NCBI GenBank assembly: GCA_963784805.1
Contig: CAWASR010000007.1
Span: 1-64,000, forward strand
Reading direction: 5' to 3'
DNA: 64,000 nt
From: Roseiarcus sp963784805
GTDB lineage: Bacteria > Pseudomonadota > Alphaproteobacteria > Rhizobiales > Beijerinckiaceae
The position numbers and the translations under genes are program-made. Below the pieces are notes generated by a model, which saw only the letters and a list, made by a program, of their open reading frames with translations, was not told the origin of the DNA and made no database searches. Shown in pieces: positions 8,890 through 18,406 of this stretch; the stretch's first letter is position 1; each line of letters opens with the position of its first letter.

Positions 8890-10218
8890 ATGAGGCGCGT
8901 GACGAACTGGCTGTTGTTTGTGCTGGCGCTCGCCGCCCTGGCGCTGGGCGCGGCGGCGAAACTTGCGCTTATCCACGCGCCGGTTCCCCCGCTCGCCTTC
9001 GGCGTGGCCGCGGCTGCGCTCGCCGCCCTTCTCGTCATCCGCGCGCTGCCACTGAGGATTCGCCGGCCGGTCGTGTTCCTGGTCGCGCTTGCCCTTCTCG
9101 TCTCGTTGACCGCCGGGCTCGCCTATTTCCAGTTCGTCATCAAGCCCAAGATGGTCAAGGGCTTCATCAGCGCCGCTTTTGCGCCGAAGCCGACCGCCGT
9201 TTCGGCCGCGCCGGTCAAACTGGAGAAGTGGCCGCCGCAACTGACCGCGATCGGCACCCTGCGCGCCTACCAGGGCGTCTCCATCGCGCCGCAGGCCGCC
9301 GGCAACGTGACCGCGATCCACTTTCAGTCGGGCGACGACGTTCAGGCGGGCGCGCTCCTGCTCAATCTCGACGATTCGGTCGAAAAGGCCGATCTAGAGA
9401 ACGGCCTCGCCCAGCTCAAAAACGCCGAAGTGACCCTTGCGCGGCAAAAATTGCTGGTCGCTGGAGGCAATACCCCTCAATCGACGGTCGACCTCGCCAT
9501 TGCGACGCGCGATTCGGCGGCAGCGACAGTGGACCGCACCCGCGCGATCATCGCGCAGAAGGCGATTCGGGCCCCCTTCGCCGGACGGCTTGGCCTGCGC
9601 AACGTCGATCTGGGGCAGTACGTCGCGGTGGGCGCGACCCTCGTGACCCTGCAACAGCTCGATCCAATCTTCGCCGACTTTCCCCTTCCCCAGGAGACCT
9701 TGCGCTCGCTCGCGGTCGGGCAGGACGTCAGCATGACCATCGACGCCTTTCCCGGGCGCAGCTTCGCCGGAACGATCAAGGCGATCGACGCCCGGGTCAG
9801 CTCGGAATCGCGCAGCGTGACGGTGCGCGCCGAGTTCGCCAATCCCGACCACAAGCTGCTGCCCGGCATGTTCGCCAATTTGACCGTCACTACCGGCGCG
9901 AGCGCGGAGGTGCTGACGCTTCCCCGCACCGCGATCGTCTACAGTCTCTATGGAGACAACGTCTTTGTGGTGAAACCGGCGCCCCAGCCGGCCGGCGAGG
10001 CGGCCGCGGCGGGTCAGGGAGACGCCAAAGGCCTCGTCGTCGAGCGCCGCTTCGTGCGGATCGGTCCTATTCGCGGCGAGCGGATTGCGATCGAAGAGGG
10101 AGTCAAGGCCGGCGAGCGCGTGGTGACCGCGGGCCAGATCAAGTTGCAGCCCAATTCGCCGGTCACGATCGACGAAAGCGTCGCGCTTCCGCCGCCCGCT
10201 GAAACGCCCAGACCGTGA
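8890..10218 (+). CDS. RND efflux periplasmic adaptor (membrane fusion protein) with extra N-terminal membrane segments
   Basis: From about residue 95 this is a standard membrane fusion protein: a biotinyl-lipoyl half (LTAIGTLRAYQGVSIAPQ, VTAIHFQSGDDVQAG), a short alpha-hairpin, the second lipoyl half AIRAPFAGRLGLRNVDLGQY, and beta-barrel and membrane-proximal domains (LPGMFANLTV). It bridges the inner-membrane pump encoded 10 bp downstream to an outer-membrane channel. Unusually, the first 80 residues contain three hydrophobic segments (about 7-25, 34-50 and 60-78) where the family normally has one anchor or a lipobox. No outer-membrane factor gene is adjacent, so a shared TolC-like channel is likely. 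The substrate is unknown. Confidence 0.9.
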   Translation: MRRVTNWLLFVLALAALALGAAAKLALIHAPVPPLAFGVAAAALAALLVIRALPLRIRRPVVFLVALALLVSLTAGLAYFQFVIKPKMVKGFISAAFAPKPTAVSAAPVKLEKWPPQLTAIGTLRAYQGVSIAPQAAGNVTAIHFQSGDDVQAGALLLNLDDSVEKADLENGLAQLKNAEVTLARQKLLVAGGNTPQSTVDLAIATRDSAAATVDRTRAIIAQKAIRAPFAGRLGLRNVDLGQYVAVGATLVTLQQLDPIFADFPLPQETLRSLAVGQDVSMTIDAFPGRSFAGTIKAIDARVSSESRSVTVRAEFANPDHKLLPGMFANLTVTTGASAEVLTLPRTAIVYSLYGDNVFVVKPAPQPAGEAAAAGQGDAKGLVVERRFVRIGPIRGERIAIEEGVKAGERVVTAGQIKLQPNSPVTIDESVALPPPAETPRP

Positions 10219-10228
10219 AGACGCGCCG

Positions 10229-13200
10229 ATGAACGCCTTCACCGATCTGTTCATCCGCCGGCCGGTGCTGGCGAGCGTGGTCAGTCTGCTGATTCTTCTG
10301 GTCGGCGGCATGGCCGGGCTGAAGCTGCAAATCCGTCAATTTCCCCAGACCTCGAATACCACCATCACCATCACCACCACCTATCCCGGCGCAGCGGCCG
10401 ACGTGATCAAGGGCTTCATCACCACGCCGATCGAACAGGCGGTCGCGAGCAGCGAGGGCATCGACACGCTGGTCTCGACCTCGCAGCAGAACGTCTCGAC
10501 GGTCACTCTCAATCTGCGTCTCGACGCCAACCCCGACCGGGCGATGGCCGACACCTTGTCCAAGGTCAACCAGGTTCGCGGCCTCCTGCCTCGCGACGCC
10601 AACGATCCGGTTATCGTCAAGCAAACCGGACAGGGCTTCGCCCTGATGTATCTGTCGTTCAATTCGACCGTCATGACGGCGCCCCAGATCACCGACTATC
10701 TGACGCGCGTCATTCAGCCGCGCCTTCAGACCGTCGACGGCGTCGCCAACGCGCAAATTCTCGGCGGGCATCAGTTCGCCATGCGCATCTGGCTCGATCC
10801 GATCCGAATGGCCGCGCTCGGCGTGACGCCAAACGACGTGCGCGCCGCGCTCGTGGCCAACAACTTCACCACCGCAGCTGGCGAGATCAAGAGCAACTAT
10901 ACTCAAATCAGCGTCAATGCGTTGACGTCGCTCGACAGCGCCAAGGAATTCGGCAAGCTGGTGATCGCGGCTCGTGGCGACGCGCTGGTGCGCATGAGCG
11001 ACGTGGCGAAAATCGAACTCGGGCCGCAGAGCGTCGACTCTTCGTCGGTGTTCGACGGCCTCAAAGCGGTGTTCATCGGCATCTACGGCACGCCGGAAGC
11101 CAATCCGCTGACGGTGATCGACGGGGTGCGCAAGCTCCTCCCCAGCATTCAGAGCCAATTGCCGACCGGCCTCAAAGCCACGATCGCCTACGATTCGACC
11201 GCGTTCATCCGCGCTTCGATCTTTGAGGTCGCCAAAACCCTCGCCGAGGCGGCTGCGATCGTGATCGTGGTGATTTTTCTGTTCCTCGGCAATCTGCGCT
11301 CCACCTTCATTCCGATCGTCACCATCCCCCTGTCGCTGATCGGAGTGATGATCGCGCTGCTGGCGCTCGGCTATTCGATCAACCTTTTGACCCTGCTGGC
11401 CCTGGTGCTCGGCATCGGCCTCGTCGTCGACGACGCGATCGTCGTGGTCGAGAACATTCACCGTCACATCGAGGAAGGGATGACGCCGTTCGATGCGGCG
11501 CTGCGCGGCGCGCACGAGATCGCGCTGCCAATCGTGTCGATGACGATCACCCTCGCCGCGGTCTATGCGCCGATCGGTTTTGTCAGCGGCGTGACCGGCG
11601 CGCTATTTCGCGAATTCGCGTTCACCCTGGCGGGCGCCGTCATCGTGTCCGGCTTCATCGCGTTGACGCTGTCGCCGATGATGTGTTCGAAGTTGTTGCG
11701 GGACGACACGGGACGGGGCAGGTTCGGCTATTTTGTCGACCGCAGCTTCAATCGCCTGCGCGGCGCCTATCTGCGCCGCCTGCACAGCACTCTCGATTTC
11801 CGCGCCTTGACGCTGCTGATTCTTGTCGGCGTGTTGGCGCTGGCCGGCGTCATGTACGCCACGACCCCGCGCGAGCTCGCCCCCGAGGAGGATCAGGGCA
11901 TTCTCCTGTCGTTGATCAAGATTCCGCAGATCGGCAATCTCGACTACACCGAGCAGGCGACCCAACGCCTCTACGATGAGGCGCACGTGGTTCCGGAAGT
12001 CTCGCACGTCTTCACCATCAACGGCGCTCCCAATGTGCACTCCGCATTCGCCGGCTTCCTGCTCAAACCGTGGGATCAGCGCGCGCGCAATCAGAAGGCG
12101 GTGCTGACCGAGCTCAGACCGAAGTTCCTGGCCGTGCCGCAGGCTCAGGTGCAGGCGTTCTCGCCGCCGGCGCTGCCGGGCTCGACCGGCGGCCCGCCGA
12201 TGCAGTTCGTCATCCGCACGACCGGCGACTATGAAACGCTCGCCGACGTCGCGCTGAAGATGCAGCAGGCGGCCAAGGAGAGCGGGCTTTTCCTCTTTAC
12301 TGACGTCGACCTCAAGTTCGACACGCCGCAGTTCGTGTTCAAGGTCGACGCCGACAAGGCCAACCGCATCGGCGTCAATATGCAGGACATTGGAACCGCC
12401 CTGTCGACGATGCTGGGGGGCAATTACGTCAATCTGTTCAGCCTTTACGGCCGCAGCTATCAGGTCATTCCGCAGGCGCCGCGCGTGTTCCGCCTGTCGC
12501 CCGACTGGCTGACCCGTTACCGGGTGCGCACGACCAGCGGCGAACTCGTGCCGCTCTCCGCGGTGGCGAGCGTCTCGGAAGAGGTGCAGCCGAATGCGTT
12601 GACAAGCTTCCAGCAGCTCAATTCCGCGACGCTCTCAGGGGTGCCGTTTCCCGGCCGCACCCTCGGCGAGGCGCTCGATTTCCTCAAGGCGAAGTCGAAG
12701 GAGATTTTCCCCGAAGGCTACAGCTACGATTTCCAGGGCGACTCGCGCCAACTGGAGCAGGAGGGCAACGCGCTCGTCTATGTGTTCGTGTTTGCGCTCC
12801 TCGTCATCTACCTGGTGCTCGCCGCCCAGTACGAGAGCTTCCGCGACCCGTTCATCATTCTTATCGCGCTGCCGACGGCCTTGTTCGGCGCGCTGCTGCC
12901 GCTCAACATCGGCGGCTTCCTGGGGTTCGCCAGCATCAACATCTATTCCCAGATCGGACTCGTCACCCTGATCGGGCTCATCTCCAAGCACGGCATTTTG
13001 ATGGTCGACTTCGCCAACCGCCTTCAGGAGACGCGCGGCTTCTCGCGGCGCGACGCGATCGAGGAGGCGGCGGCGGTGCGGCTTCGTCCGATCCTGATGA
13101 CGACGGCGGCGATGGTGGTCGGCATGGTCCCGCTCATCGCCGCCTCGGGCGCCGGCGCGAGCTCGCGCTTCAATATCGGGCTGACGATTTTCTCCGGCAT

Positions 13201-13336
13201 GGCGATCGGCACCCTTTTCACCTTGTTCGTGACGCCGATGGTCTACACCTTCCTCGCCCGCGACCACGCGGCGGCGATGGCCAAGGAGAAGGCGCTGGGA
13301 CATCTGGCGAGCGGCGAGGGAGAGGCGGCGCGCTGA
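10229..13336 (+). CDS. RND multidrug efflux pump, inner-membrane permease (HAE1/AcrB-MexB type)
   Basis: A 1035-residue protein, the usual RND length, opening FTDLFIRRPVLASVVSLLIL, the first membrane helix of this group. The two-fold repeat of six helices separated by large periplasmic loops is visible. The central helices contain LGIGLVVDDAIVVVENIHRH, with the Asp pair used in proton relay, and the matching helix in the second half reads IGLVTLIGLISKHGILMVDF. It should export hydrophobic compounds from the periplasm or inner membrane using the proton motive force, with the adaptor encoded directly upstream. No dedicated repressor gene is adjacent. Confidence 0.95.
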   Translation: MNAFTDLFIRRPVLASVVSLLILLVGGMAGLKLQIRQFPQTSNTTITITTTYPGAAADVIKGFITTPIEQAVASSEGIDTLVSTSQQNVSTVTLNLRLDANPDRAMADTLSKVNQVRGLLPRDANDPVIVKQTGQGFALMYLSFNSTVMTAPQITDYLTRVIQPRLQTVDGVANAQILGGHQFAMRIWLDPIRMAALGVTPNDVRAALVANNFTTAAGEIKSNYTQISVNALTSLDSAKEFGKLVIAARGDALVRMSDVAKIELGPQSVDSSSVFDGLKAVFIGIYGTPEANPLTVIDGVRKLLPSIQSQLPTGLKATIAYDSTAFIRASIFEVAKTLAEAAAIVIVVIFLFLGNLRSTFIPIVTIPLSLIGVMIALLALGYSINLLTLLALVLGIGLVVDDAIVVVENIHRHIEEGMTPFDAALRGAHEIALPIVSMTITLAAVYAPIGFVSGVTGALFREFAFTLAGAVIVSGFIALTLSPMMCSKLLRDDTGRGRFGYFVDRSFNRLRGAYLRRLHSTLDFRALTLLILVGVLALAGVMYATTPRELAPEEDQGILLSLIKIPQIGNLDYTEQATQRLYDEAHVVPEVSHVFTINGAPNVHSAFAGFLLKPWDQRARNQKAVLTELRPKFLAVPQAQVQAFSPPALPGSTGGPPMQFVIRTTGDYETLADVALKMQQAAKESGLFLFTDVDLKFDTPQFVFKVDADKANRIGVNMQDIGTALSTMLGGNYVNLFSLYGRSYQVIPQAPRVFRLSPDWLTRYRVRTTSGELVPLSAVASVSEEVQPNALTSFQQLNSATLSGVPFPGRTLGEALDFLKAKSKEIFPEGYSYDFQGDSRQLEQEGNALVYVFVFALLVIYLVLAAQYESFRDPFIILIALPTALFGALLPLNIGGFLGFASINIYSQIGLVTLIGLISKHGILMVDFANRLQETRGFSRRDAIEEAAAVRLRPILMTTAAMVVGMVPLIAASGAGASSRFNIGLTIFSGMAIGTLFTLFVTPMVYTFLARDHAAAMAKEKALGHLASGEGEAAR

Positions 13337-13345
13337 CGCCGGCGG

Positions 13346-13367
13346 CGCCCGCCCTTGCTGGCGGGCG
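13346..13367 (+). terminator. Hairpin after the RND operon
   Basis: A perfect 8-bp stem (CGCCCGCC / GGCGGGCG) with a 6-nt loop starts 9 bases after the pump stop codon. It has no T-run, so it is either a weak terminator or a 3'-end stabiliser. ilvD starts 70 bp further on. Confidence 0.4.
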
Positions 13368-13436
13368 TCGGAATTGCGACAATGGCGGCTTCCCGGCGCA
13401 TCGCGGCGCCGACAGCGTCTGGAGTAGAGGCTTCCA

Positions 13437-15278
13437 ATGCCTGCATATCGTTCCCGCACCACCACGCACGGCCGCAATATGGCGGGCGCGCGCGGCCTGT
13501 GGCGCGCCACCGGGATGCGCGACGGGGATTTTGGCAAGCCGATCATCGCGGTCGCCAATTCCTTTACCCAGTTCGTGCCTGGGCACGTGCATCTGAAGGA
13601 CCTTGGGCAGCTGGTCGCGCGCGAGATCGAGGCGGCGGGCGGCGTCGCCAAGGAATTCAACACCATCGCCGTCGACGACGGCATCGCGATGGGCCATGAC
13701 GGCATGCTGTATTCCCTGCCCTCGCGCGAGGTGATCGCCGACAGCGTCGAATACATGGCCAACGCCCATTGCGCCGACGCGCTGGTCTGCATCTCCAACT
13801 GCGACAAGATCACGCCCGGCATGCTGATGGCGGCGCTGCGCCTCAATATCCCGGCCGTCTTCGTCTCCGGCGGACCGATGGAGGCGGGCAAGGTCAAGCT
13901 CTCGACCGGAGCGCGCACGGTCGACCTCGTCGACGCGATGGTCGCCGCCGGCGACTCGAAGGTTTCCGACGCCGACGTCGCCGTGCTCGAGCGCTCCGCC
14001 TGTCCGACCTGCGGTTCGTGTTCGGGCATGTTCACCGCCAATTCAATGAACTGCCTGACCGAGGCGCTCGGACTGTCGCTGCCGGGCAACGGCACGGTGG
14101 TCGCGACTCACGCCGACCGGCGCCGGCTCTTCGTCGAGGCCGGGCATCTCATCGTCGATCTCGCCCGCCGCTGGTACGAAGAGGGCGATGAAGGCGCACT
14201 GCCGCGAGGCATCGCCACTTTCGAGGCGTTCGAGAACGCGATGACGCTCGACATCGCGATGGGCGGCTCGACCAACACGGTGCTGCATCTGCTCGCCGCC
14301 GCGCACGAAGCCAAAGTCGATTTCACCATGGAAGACATCGACCGGCTGTCGCGCCGCGTGCCCTGCCTGTGCAAGGTTGCGCCTTCGGTCCCCGACGTGC
14401 ATGTCGAGGATGTCCATCGCGCCGGCGGGGTAATGGGAATTCTCGGCGAACTCGACCGCGCGGGCCTGCTCCATCGCGAGGTGAGGATGGTTCACGCCGA
14501 ATCGCTCGAGCACGCGCTGTCGCGCAACGACATCATGCGGACGGACGGCAAGGCGACGCGCGAATTTTTCTCCGCCGCGCCGGGCGGCGTGCCGACGCAG
14601 ATCGCTTTCAGCCAATCGGAGCGCTACGAAACGCTCGACGAGGACCGCGCCGGGGGCGTCATTCGCGACGCCGAGCACGCCTTCTCCGAGGACGGCGGCC
14701 TCGCGGTGCTCTCCGGCAATATCGCGCTCGACGGCTCGATCGTGAAAACGGCCGGCGTCGACGCGGCCATTCTCAAGTTCACCGGCCCCGCGCGGATCTT
14801 CGAAAGCCAGGACGACGCGGTGAAGGGGATTCTCGGCGGCAAGGTCGTGGCGGGCGACGTCGTCGTCATTCGTTACGAGGGGCCGCGGGGCGGGCCGGGG
14901 ATGCAGGAGATGCTTTATCCGACCAGCTATCTGAAATCGCGCGGGCTCGGCAAGGTCTGCGCCCTGGTCACGGACGGACGTTTCTCCGGCGGCACGGCTG
15001 GCCTGTCGGTCGGCCACGTGTCGCCGGAAGCGGCCGAAGGCGGCGCCATCGCCCTGATCGAAGAGGGCGACCGAATAGAATTCGACATTCCCGCCCGCAG
15101 GATCGCCCTCCTGGTCGACGAGGCGACGCTCAGTTCGCGCCGGGCGGCGATGGAGGCCAAGGGCAAGGACGCCTGGAAGCCCGCCAAGCCGCGCGCGCGT
15201 CAGGTTTCGCAGGCGCTGCGCGCCTATGCGGCCTTCGCCACCAGCGCGGCGCGCGGCGCGGTGCGAGAGGTTCCCTAG
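13437..15278 (+). CDS. ilvD: Dihydroxy-acid dehydratase
   Basis: A 613-residue protein of the full-length IlvD class. The iron-sulfur ligands are visible in ISNCDKITPGM and in SACPTCGSCSGMFTANSMNC. The N-terminus MPAYRSRTTTHGRNMAGARG and the C-terminal substrate motif VTDGRFSGGTAGLSVGHVSP are characteristic. It dehydrates 2,3-dihydroxy-isovalerate and its methylvalerate analogue in valine and isoleucine synthesis. It differs from the sugar-acid dehydratase at 29.9-31.8 kb, which belongs to another branch of the family. The histidine kinase gene begins 11 bp after its stop. Confidence 0.96.
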   Translation: MPAYRSRTTTHGRNMAGARGLWRATGMRDGDFGKPIIAVANSFTQFVPGHVHLKDLGQLVAREIEAAGGVAKEFNTIAVDDGIAMGHDGMLYSLPSREVIADSVEYMANAHCADALVCISNCDKITPGMLMAALRLNIPAVFVSGGPMEAGKVKLSTGARTVDLVDAMVAAGDSKVSDADVAVLERSACPTCGSCSGMFTANSMNCLTEALGLSLPGNGTVVATHADRRRLFVEAGHLIVDLARRWYEEGDEGALPRGIATFEAFENAMTLDIAMGGSTNTVLHLLAAAHEAKVDFTMEDIDRLSRRVPCLCKVAPSVPDVHVEDVHRAGGVMGILGELDRAGLLHREVRMVHAESLEHALSRNDIMRTDGKATREFFSAAPGGVPTQIAFSQSERYETLDEDRAGGVIRDAEHAFSEDGGLAVLSGNIALDGSIVKTAGVDAAILKFTGPARIFESQDDAVKGILGGKVVAGDVVVIRYEGPRGGPGMQEMLYPTSYLKSRGLGKVCALVTDGRFSGGTAGLSVGHVSPEAAEGGAIALIEEGDRIEFDIPARRIALLVDEATLSSRRAAMEAKGKDAWKPAKPRARQVSQALRAYAAFATSAARGAVREVP

Positions 15279-15289
15279 CAACGGCCTCC

Positions 15290-16666
15290 ATGCTGACGGC
15301 GCTCAGCGCGCGATCGATCGCCTCCCGCCTCTTTCTGTCGGCGGCGTTCTGGAGCACCCTGATCCTCGCGTTGGCGGGGCTGGGCCTGAGCGCGCTCAAC
15401 GCTGGTTGGACCGAGGCGAATTTCGACGACCAGCTCGGCGTCTATTTGAAGGCGCTGGTCGCCAATGTCGCGATTCCGGGCGAGGAAGGGAAGGCCGGGG
15501 GCGTTGCGGCGGTCGCGCCGCAATTCGAACTCGCCTTTTCGGGCTGGTACTGGCAGATCACGCGCCTCGACGCCAAACCGCCGGAAATCCGGGCCTCCAA
15601 GTCGCTGTTTGCAACCCAGCTTCCCCGTCTCGCAGCCGGCGCCGAAAATCATGCGGGGATCCTCAGCGGCTACGTGATTGGGCCTGGCGGACGAGAGCTG
15701 CGCATGATCCAGCGCCAGATCGACGCCGGCGACGAGGGGCGCTACCTGGTTCAGGTCGCCGCGAACGCCGACGTGATCAAGGCCCAGGAGAGAAGCTTCG
15801 AATGGGCGCTGGCGGCGACGTTTCTGACTCTGGCGCTGGCGTTGATCGGTTCGACGGCGCTGGCCGTCCGCTTCGGCTTGCGCCCGCTCAGGGTGTTGCA
15901 GGAAGGGGTCGCCGCAATCCGCCGCGGCGAAGCCGAACGCGTCGCCGGTCAGTTTCCGCAGGACGTCGCTCCGCTCGCGGTCGAAGTGAACCAGCTGCTC
16001 GACGCCAACAGGGAGGTCGTCGAGCGCGCGCGCACGCAGGTCGGCAATCTGGCCCATGCGCTTAAGACGCCGCTCAGCGTCCTCATCAATGAGGCCGATT
16101 CGAAGAGCGAGAGCCTGCCGGAAAAGGTGCGCGAGCAGGCGGAAATCATGCGCCGTCAGGTCGCCTTCTACCTGGACCGCGCGCGCGCCGCCGCGCGCGC
16201 GGGGACGGTCGGCGCTGCGACGGAGGTCAGGCCGGTGGTCGAGGGGCTCGTGCGCACCTTCGAGACGCTGCATTCCGACCGCGGACTTCTGTTCGACGTG
16301 GATGTGCAGGATGGACTCAGGTTTCGGGGCGAAGCGCAGGACCTCACTGATCTGATAGGCAACCTGCTCGACAATGCGGGCAAGTGGGCGCGCGAGCGCG
16401 TCTCCATTCGCGCCTCGCGCGTCGCCGCCGGCCAAGACCCCTCTCCGTTCCTTATCGCCGAGATCGACGATGACGGCCGCGGGCTCGACCAAAGCGCGCG
16501 CGCGGCGGCGCTTCAGCGCGGCAAGCGGCTTGACGAATCGCAGCCGGGTTCCGGCCTCGGCCTTTCAATCGTCGCGGAACTCGCCGCGATCTATGGCGGC
16601 TCGCTGCAACTCGACGAAGGCCCCCGTGGGGGCCTGCGCGCCATCTTGCGGTTGCCGAGCGTATGA
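15290..16666 (+). CDS. Membrane sensor histidine kinase without an adjacent response regulator
   Basis: The protein (458 aa) has an N-terminal helix (LFLSAAFWSTLILALAGLGL), a periplasmic sensor region (about 40-160), a second helix (ALAATFLTLALALIGSTAL), a HAMP segment, then the phosphoacceptor box NLAHALKTPLSVLINEADS, the N box LIGNLLDNAGKWA, and ATP-binding boxes EIDDDGRGLD and GSGLGLSIVAELA. All kinase residues look intact. Comparable PhoQ-like kinases in Rhizobiales usually follow a response-regulator gene and precede the ccm genes. Here ilvD takes that place and no regulator is in the window. The start at 15290 was chosen because the longer open frame overlaps ilvD. Partner and signal are unknown. 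Confidence 0.92.
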   Translation: MLTALSARSIASRLFLSAAFWSTLILALAGLGLSALNAGWTEANFDDQLGVYLKALVANVAIPGEEGKAGGVAAVAPQFELAFSGWYWQITRLDAKPPEIRASKSLFATQLPRLAAGAENHAGILSGYVIGPGGRELRMIQRQIDAGDEGRYLVQVAANADVIKAQERSFEWALAATFLTLALALIGSTALAVRFGLRPLRVLQEGVAAIRRGEAERVAGQFPQDVAPLAVEVNQLLDANREVVERARTQVGNLAHALKTPLSVLINEADSKSESLPEKVREQAEIMRRQVAFYLDRARAAARAGTVGAATEVRPVVEGLVRTFETLHSDRGLLFDVDVQDGLRFRGEAQDLTDLIGNLLDNAGKWARERVSIRASRVAAGQDPSPFLIAEIDDDGRGLDQSARAAALQRGKRLDESQPGSGLGLSIVAELAAIYGGSLQLDEGPRGGLRAILRLPSV

Positions 16667-16803
16667 GGCGCGACGGGCGTGCTAAATGCTACGAATGGGC
16701 GACGCGAAGTCGCCATAGTTCGCGCCTTTGGTCGGCGGCGAAGCCTCGGCGGGTCTGCCGCCCAGGGCGGAGTCATCATGCTTTTTCGGACGGGGATCTG
16801 GCC

Positions 16804-17205
16804 ATGTGGCGGGCAATTGTTGTGACGGTGACGCTGGGCCTGCCTTTCCTCGCCGGCTGTTCGGGCGGAGGCGAGCCGCCGGTCGCTGCAGCGTCGATGC
16901 AGCCGGTCGCTCCAGCGGTCGCGACGGGAGCGGCCCTCGGGGGCGTCTTCGGCGGTCCGATCGGCGCATCCCTCAGCGACGCCGACCGTAAGGCCGCATG
17001 GAAGGCGCAGGTCGCAGCGCTTGGTTCCGGCCAACGGCAGTCGTGGCGCGGTTCCAACGGCGTTTTCGGATTTGTCGAGGCCGGCGCAGACCTTGGCGGC
17101 GGCTGCCGCGCCTATTCGCAAACAGTTTATGTGGGCGGCTGGCCCAACCGAGGCCACGGCGTCGGCTGCAGGCAGCCGGACGGAAGCTGGAAAATGACGA
17201 GTTGA
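16804..17205 (+). CDS. 17-kDa surface-antigen-like lipoprotein (RT0821/Lpp0805 type)
   Basis: From the ATG at 16804 the protein starts with a lipoprotein signal ending LPFLAGCSGGG. The body contains a glycine-rich stretch (ATGAALGGVFGGPIGASLSD) of the glycine-zipper type seen in Rickettsia 17-kDa antigen relatives, then SWRGSNGVFGFVEAGADLG, CRAYSQTVYVGG and GVGCRQPDGSWKM. That C-terminal pattern (aromatic, cysteine-containing, ending in DGSW) is typical of RT0821/Lpp0805 surface proteins. It is probably anchored in the outer membrane. Function is unknown. It follows the histidine kinase gene after 137 bp and precedes the cytochrome c maturation operon. Confidence 0.75.
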   Translation: MWRAIVVTVTLGLPFLAGCSGGGEPPVAAASMQPVAPAVATGAALGGVFGGPIGASLSDADRKAAWKAQVAALGSGQRQSWRGSNGVFGFVEAGADLGGGCRAYSQTVYVGGWPNRGHGVGCRQPDGSWKMTS

Positions 17206-17293
17206 GGCGTTTGACGAGACCTTAGCGCGATTTTGCGATAACACGCCGCTGACTTTTTGCGGCTCGGCTCAAGAGCCGCCCAGAGGCTATTCG

Positions 17294-18406
17294 ATGGTAT
17301 GGTTTGTCATGGCGGGAATGGCCGCTTTCGCGGCCCTCGCCGCAGTTTGGCCGGTTCTGCGCTCTTCGCCTCCATCCGCGGACGCCGAGGCTGCGTCCGG
17401 CGAAGCTGTCTTCTACCGGGCGCAACTCGACGAAATCCAGCGCGACGTCGAGCGCGGTCAATTGCCCCGAACCGAAGCGTCGAGCGCGCGCGCCGAAGCC
17501 GCCCGACGGCTTATCGCCACCAGCAGGGAGGGGTCGAAAGCGCCTTCACGGGCCCGGGCCCGCGATCGGTTCGCGGCGGTGGCCTTGATCGCCGTCGGGC
17601 TGCCGGCGATCGCCTTTCCGCTTTACGCCCTGCTCGGCCAGCCGCGCATGCCCGACGAGCCGCTGGCGAGCCGAAAGGCCGCGCTGGAGATAAACACGGC
17701 GGGCGGGCTCGAGGCGGCGGTGGCGTCCGTCGAGGCGCATCTGACCGCCAACCCCAACGATGGCAAAGGCTGGGCGGTCATTGCCCCGGTCTACATGCGC
17801 CTCGGGCGCTACGATGAAGCGGCGCACGCCTATTCCGAGGCTCTCCGTCTTCTGGGCGAAGACGCTTTTCGTCGCGCCGCCTACGGCGAAGCCTTGTTCG
17901 CGGCCGCGAGCGGCGTCGTCACCGAGAACGCGCGCGAAGCCTTCAAGAAGGCGCTCGCCGATCAGCCGGGTCAGCCACAGGCGCGCTTCTACCTCGCGCT
18001 CGGCGCCGAGCAGGATGGCAGAACAGCGGACGCGATTCACGACTACGAATCCCTGATCGCCGACGCGCGGCCGGACGCCCCGTGGCTGGCGGCGGTGAAG
18101 GCGCGCCTGGCCGTGGCCAAGGGCGAGCCGCCGCCGGAGAAGAGCGCCTTGGCCCCGCCCGTCGCGCCGAAGGCGCAAATGCCGATGATTGAGGGGATGG
18201 TGAACAGGCTGGCGACCCGTCTCGCCAGCAACGGCGGCAGCGTCGAAGAGTGGTCGCGCCTTATTCGCGCCTATACGGTGCTGCATCAGGCGGATAAGGC
18301 GAAGGCGGCGCTCGCCAGCGCGCGCAGGGCGCTCGGACCGGACAGAAGCGCGGTCGCCAGTCTGAACGCGCTCGCGCGCGACCTTGATCTCGGAGGCGCC
18401 AATTGA
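17294..18406 (+). CDS. ccmI: Cytochrome c maturation protein CcmI (CycH)
   Basis: A 370-residue protein with two membrane segments: MVWFVMAGMAAFAALAAVWP at the N-terminus and AVALIAVGLPAIAFPLYALLG at about residue 105. Between them is a cytoplasmic basic loop with FYRAQLDEIQRDVERGQL, the CcmI signature. The rest is a periplasmic TPR domain (VYMRLGRYDEAAHAYSEAL). It chaperones apocytochrome c for haem ligation together with CcmF and CcmH. It is the first gene of the cycHJKL operon and its stop overlaps the ccmE start by four bases. Confidence 0.95.
   Translation: MVWFVMAGMAAFAALAAVWPVLRSSPPSADAEAASGEAVFYRAQLDEIQRDVERGQLPRTEASSARAEAARRLIATSREGSKAPSRARARDRFAAVALIAVGLPAIAFPLYALLGQPRMPDEPLASRKAALEINTAGGLEAAVASVEAHLTANPNDGKGWAVIAPVYMRLGRYDEAAHAYSEALRLLGEDAFRRAAYGEALFAAASGVVTENAREAFKKALADQPGQPQARFYLALGAEQDGRTADAIHDYESLIADARPDAPWLAAVKARLAVAKGEPPPEKSALAPPVAPKAQMPMIEGMVNRLATRLASNGGSVEEWSRLIRAYTVLHQADKAKAALASARRALGPDRSAVASLNALARDLDLGGAN

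Noticed and set aside
14369..15289. Upstream extension of the histidine kinase frame
   Set aside because: It overlaps ilvD in another frame and encodes Arg/Gly-rich noise. The kinase begins at 15290 with a proper membrane helix.
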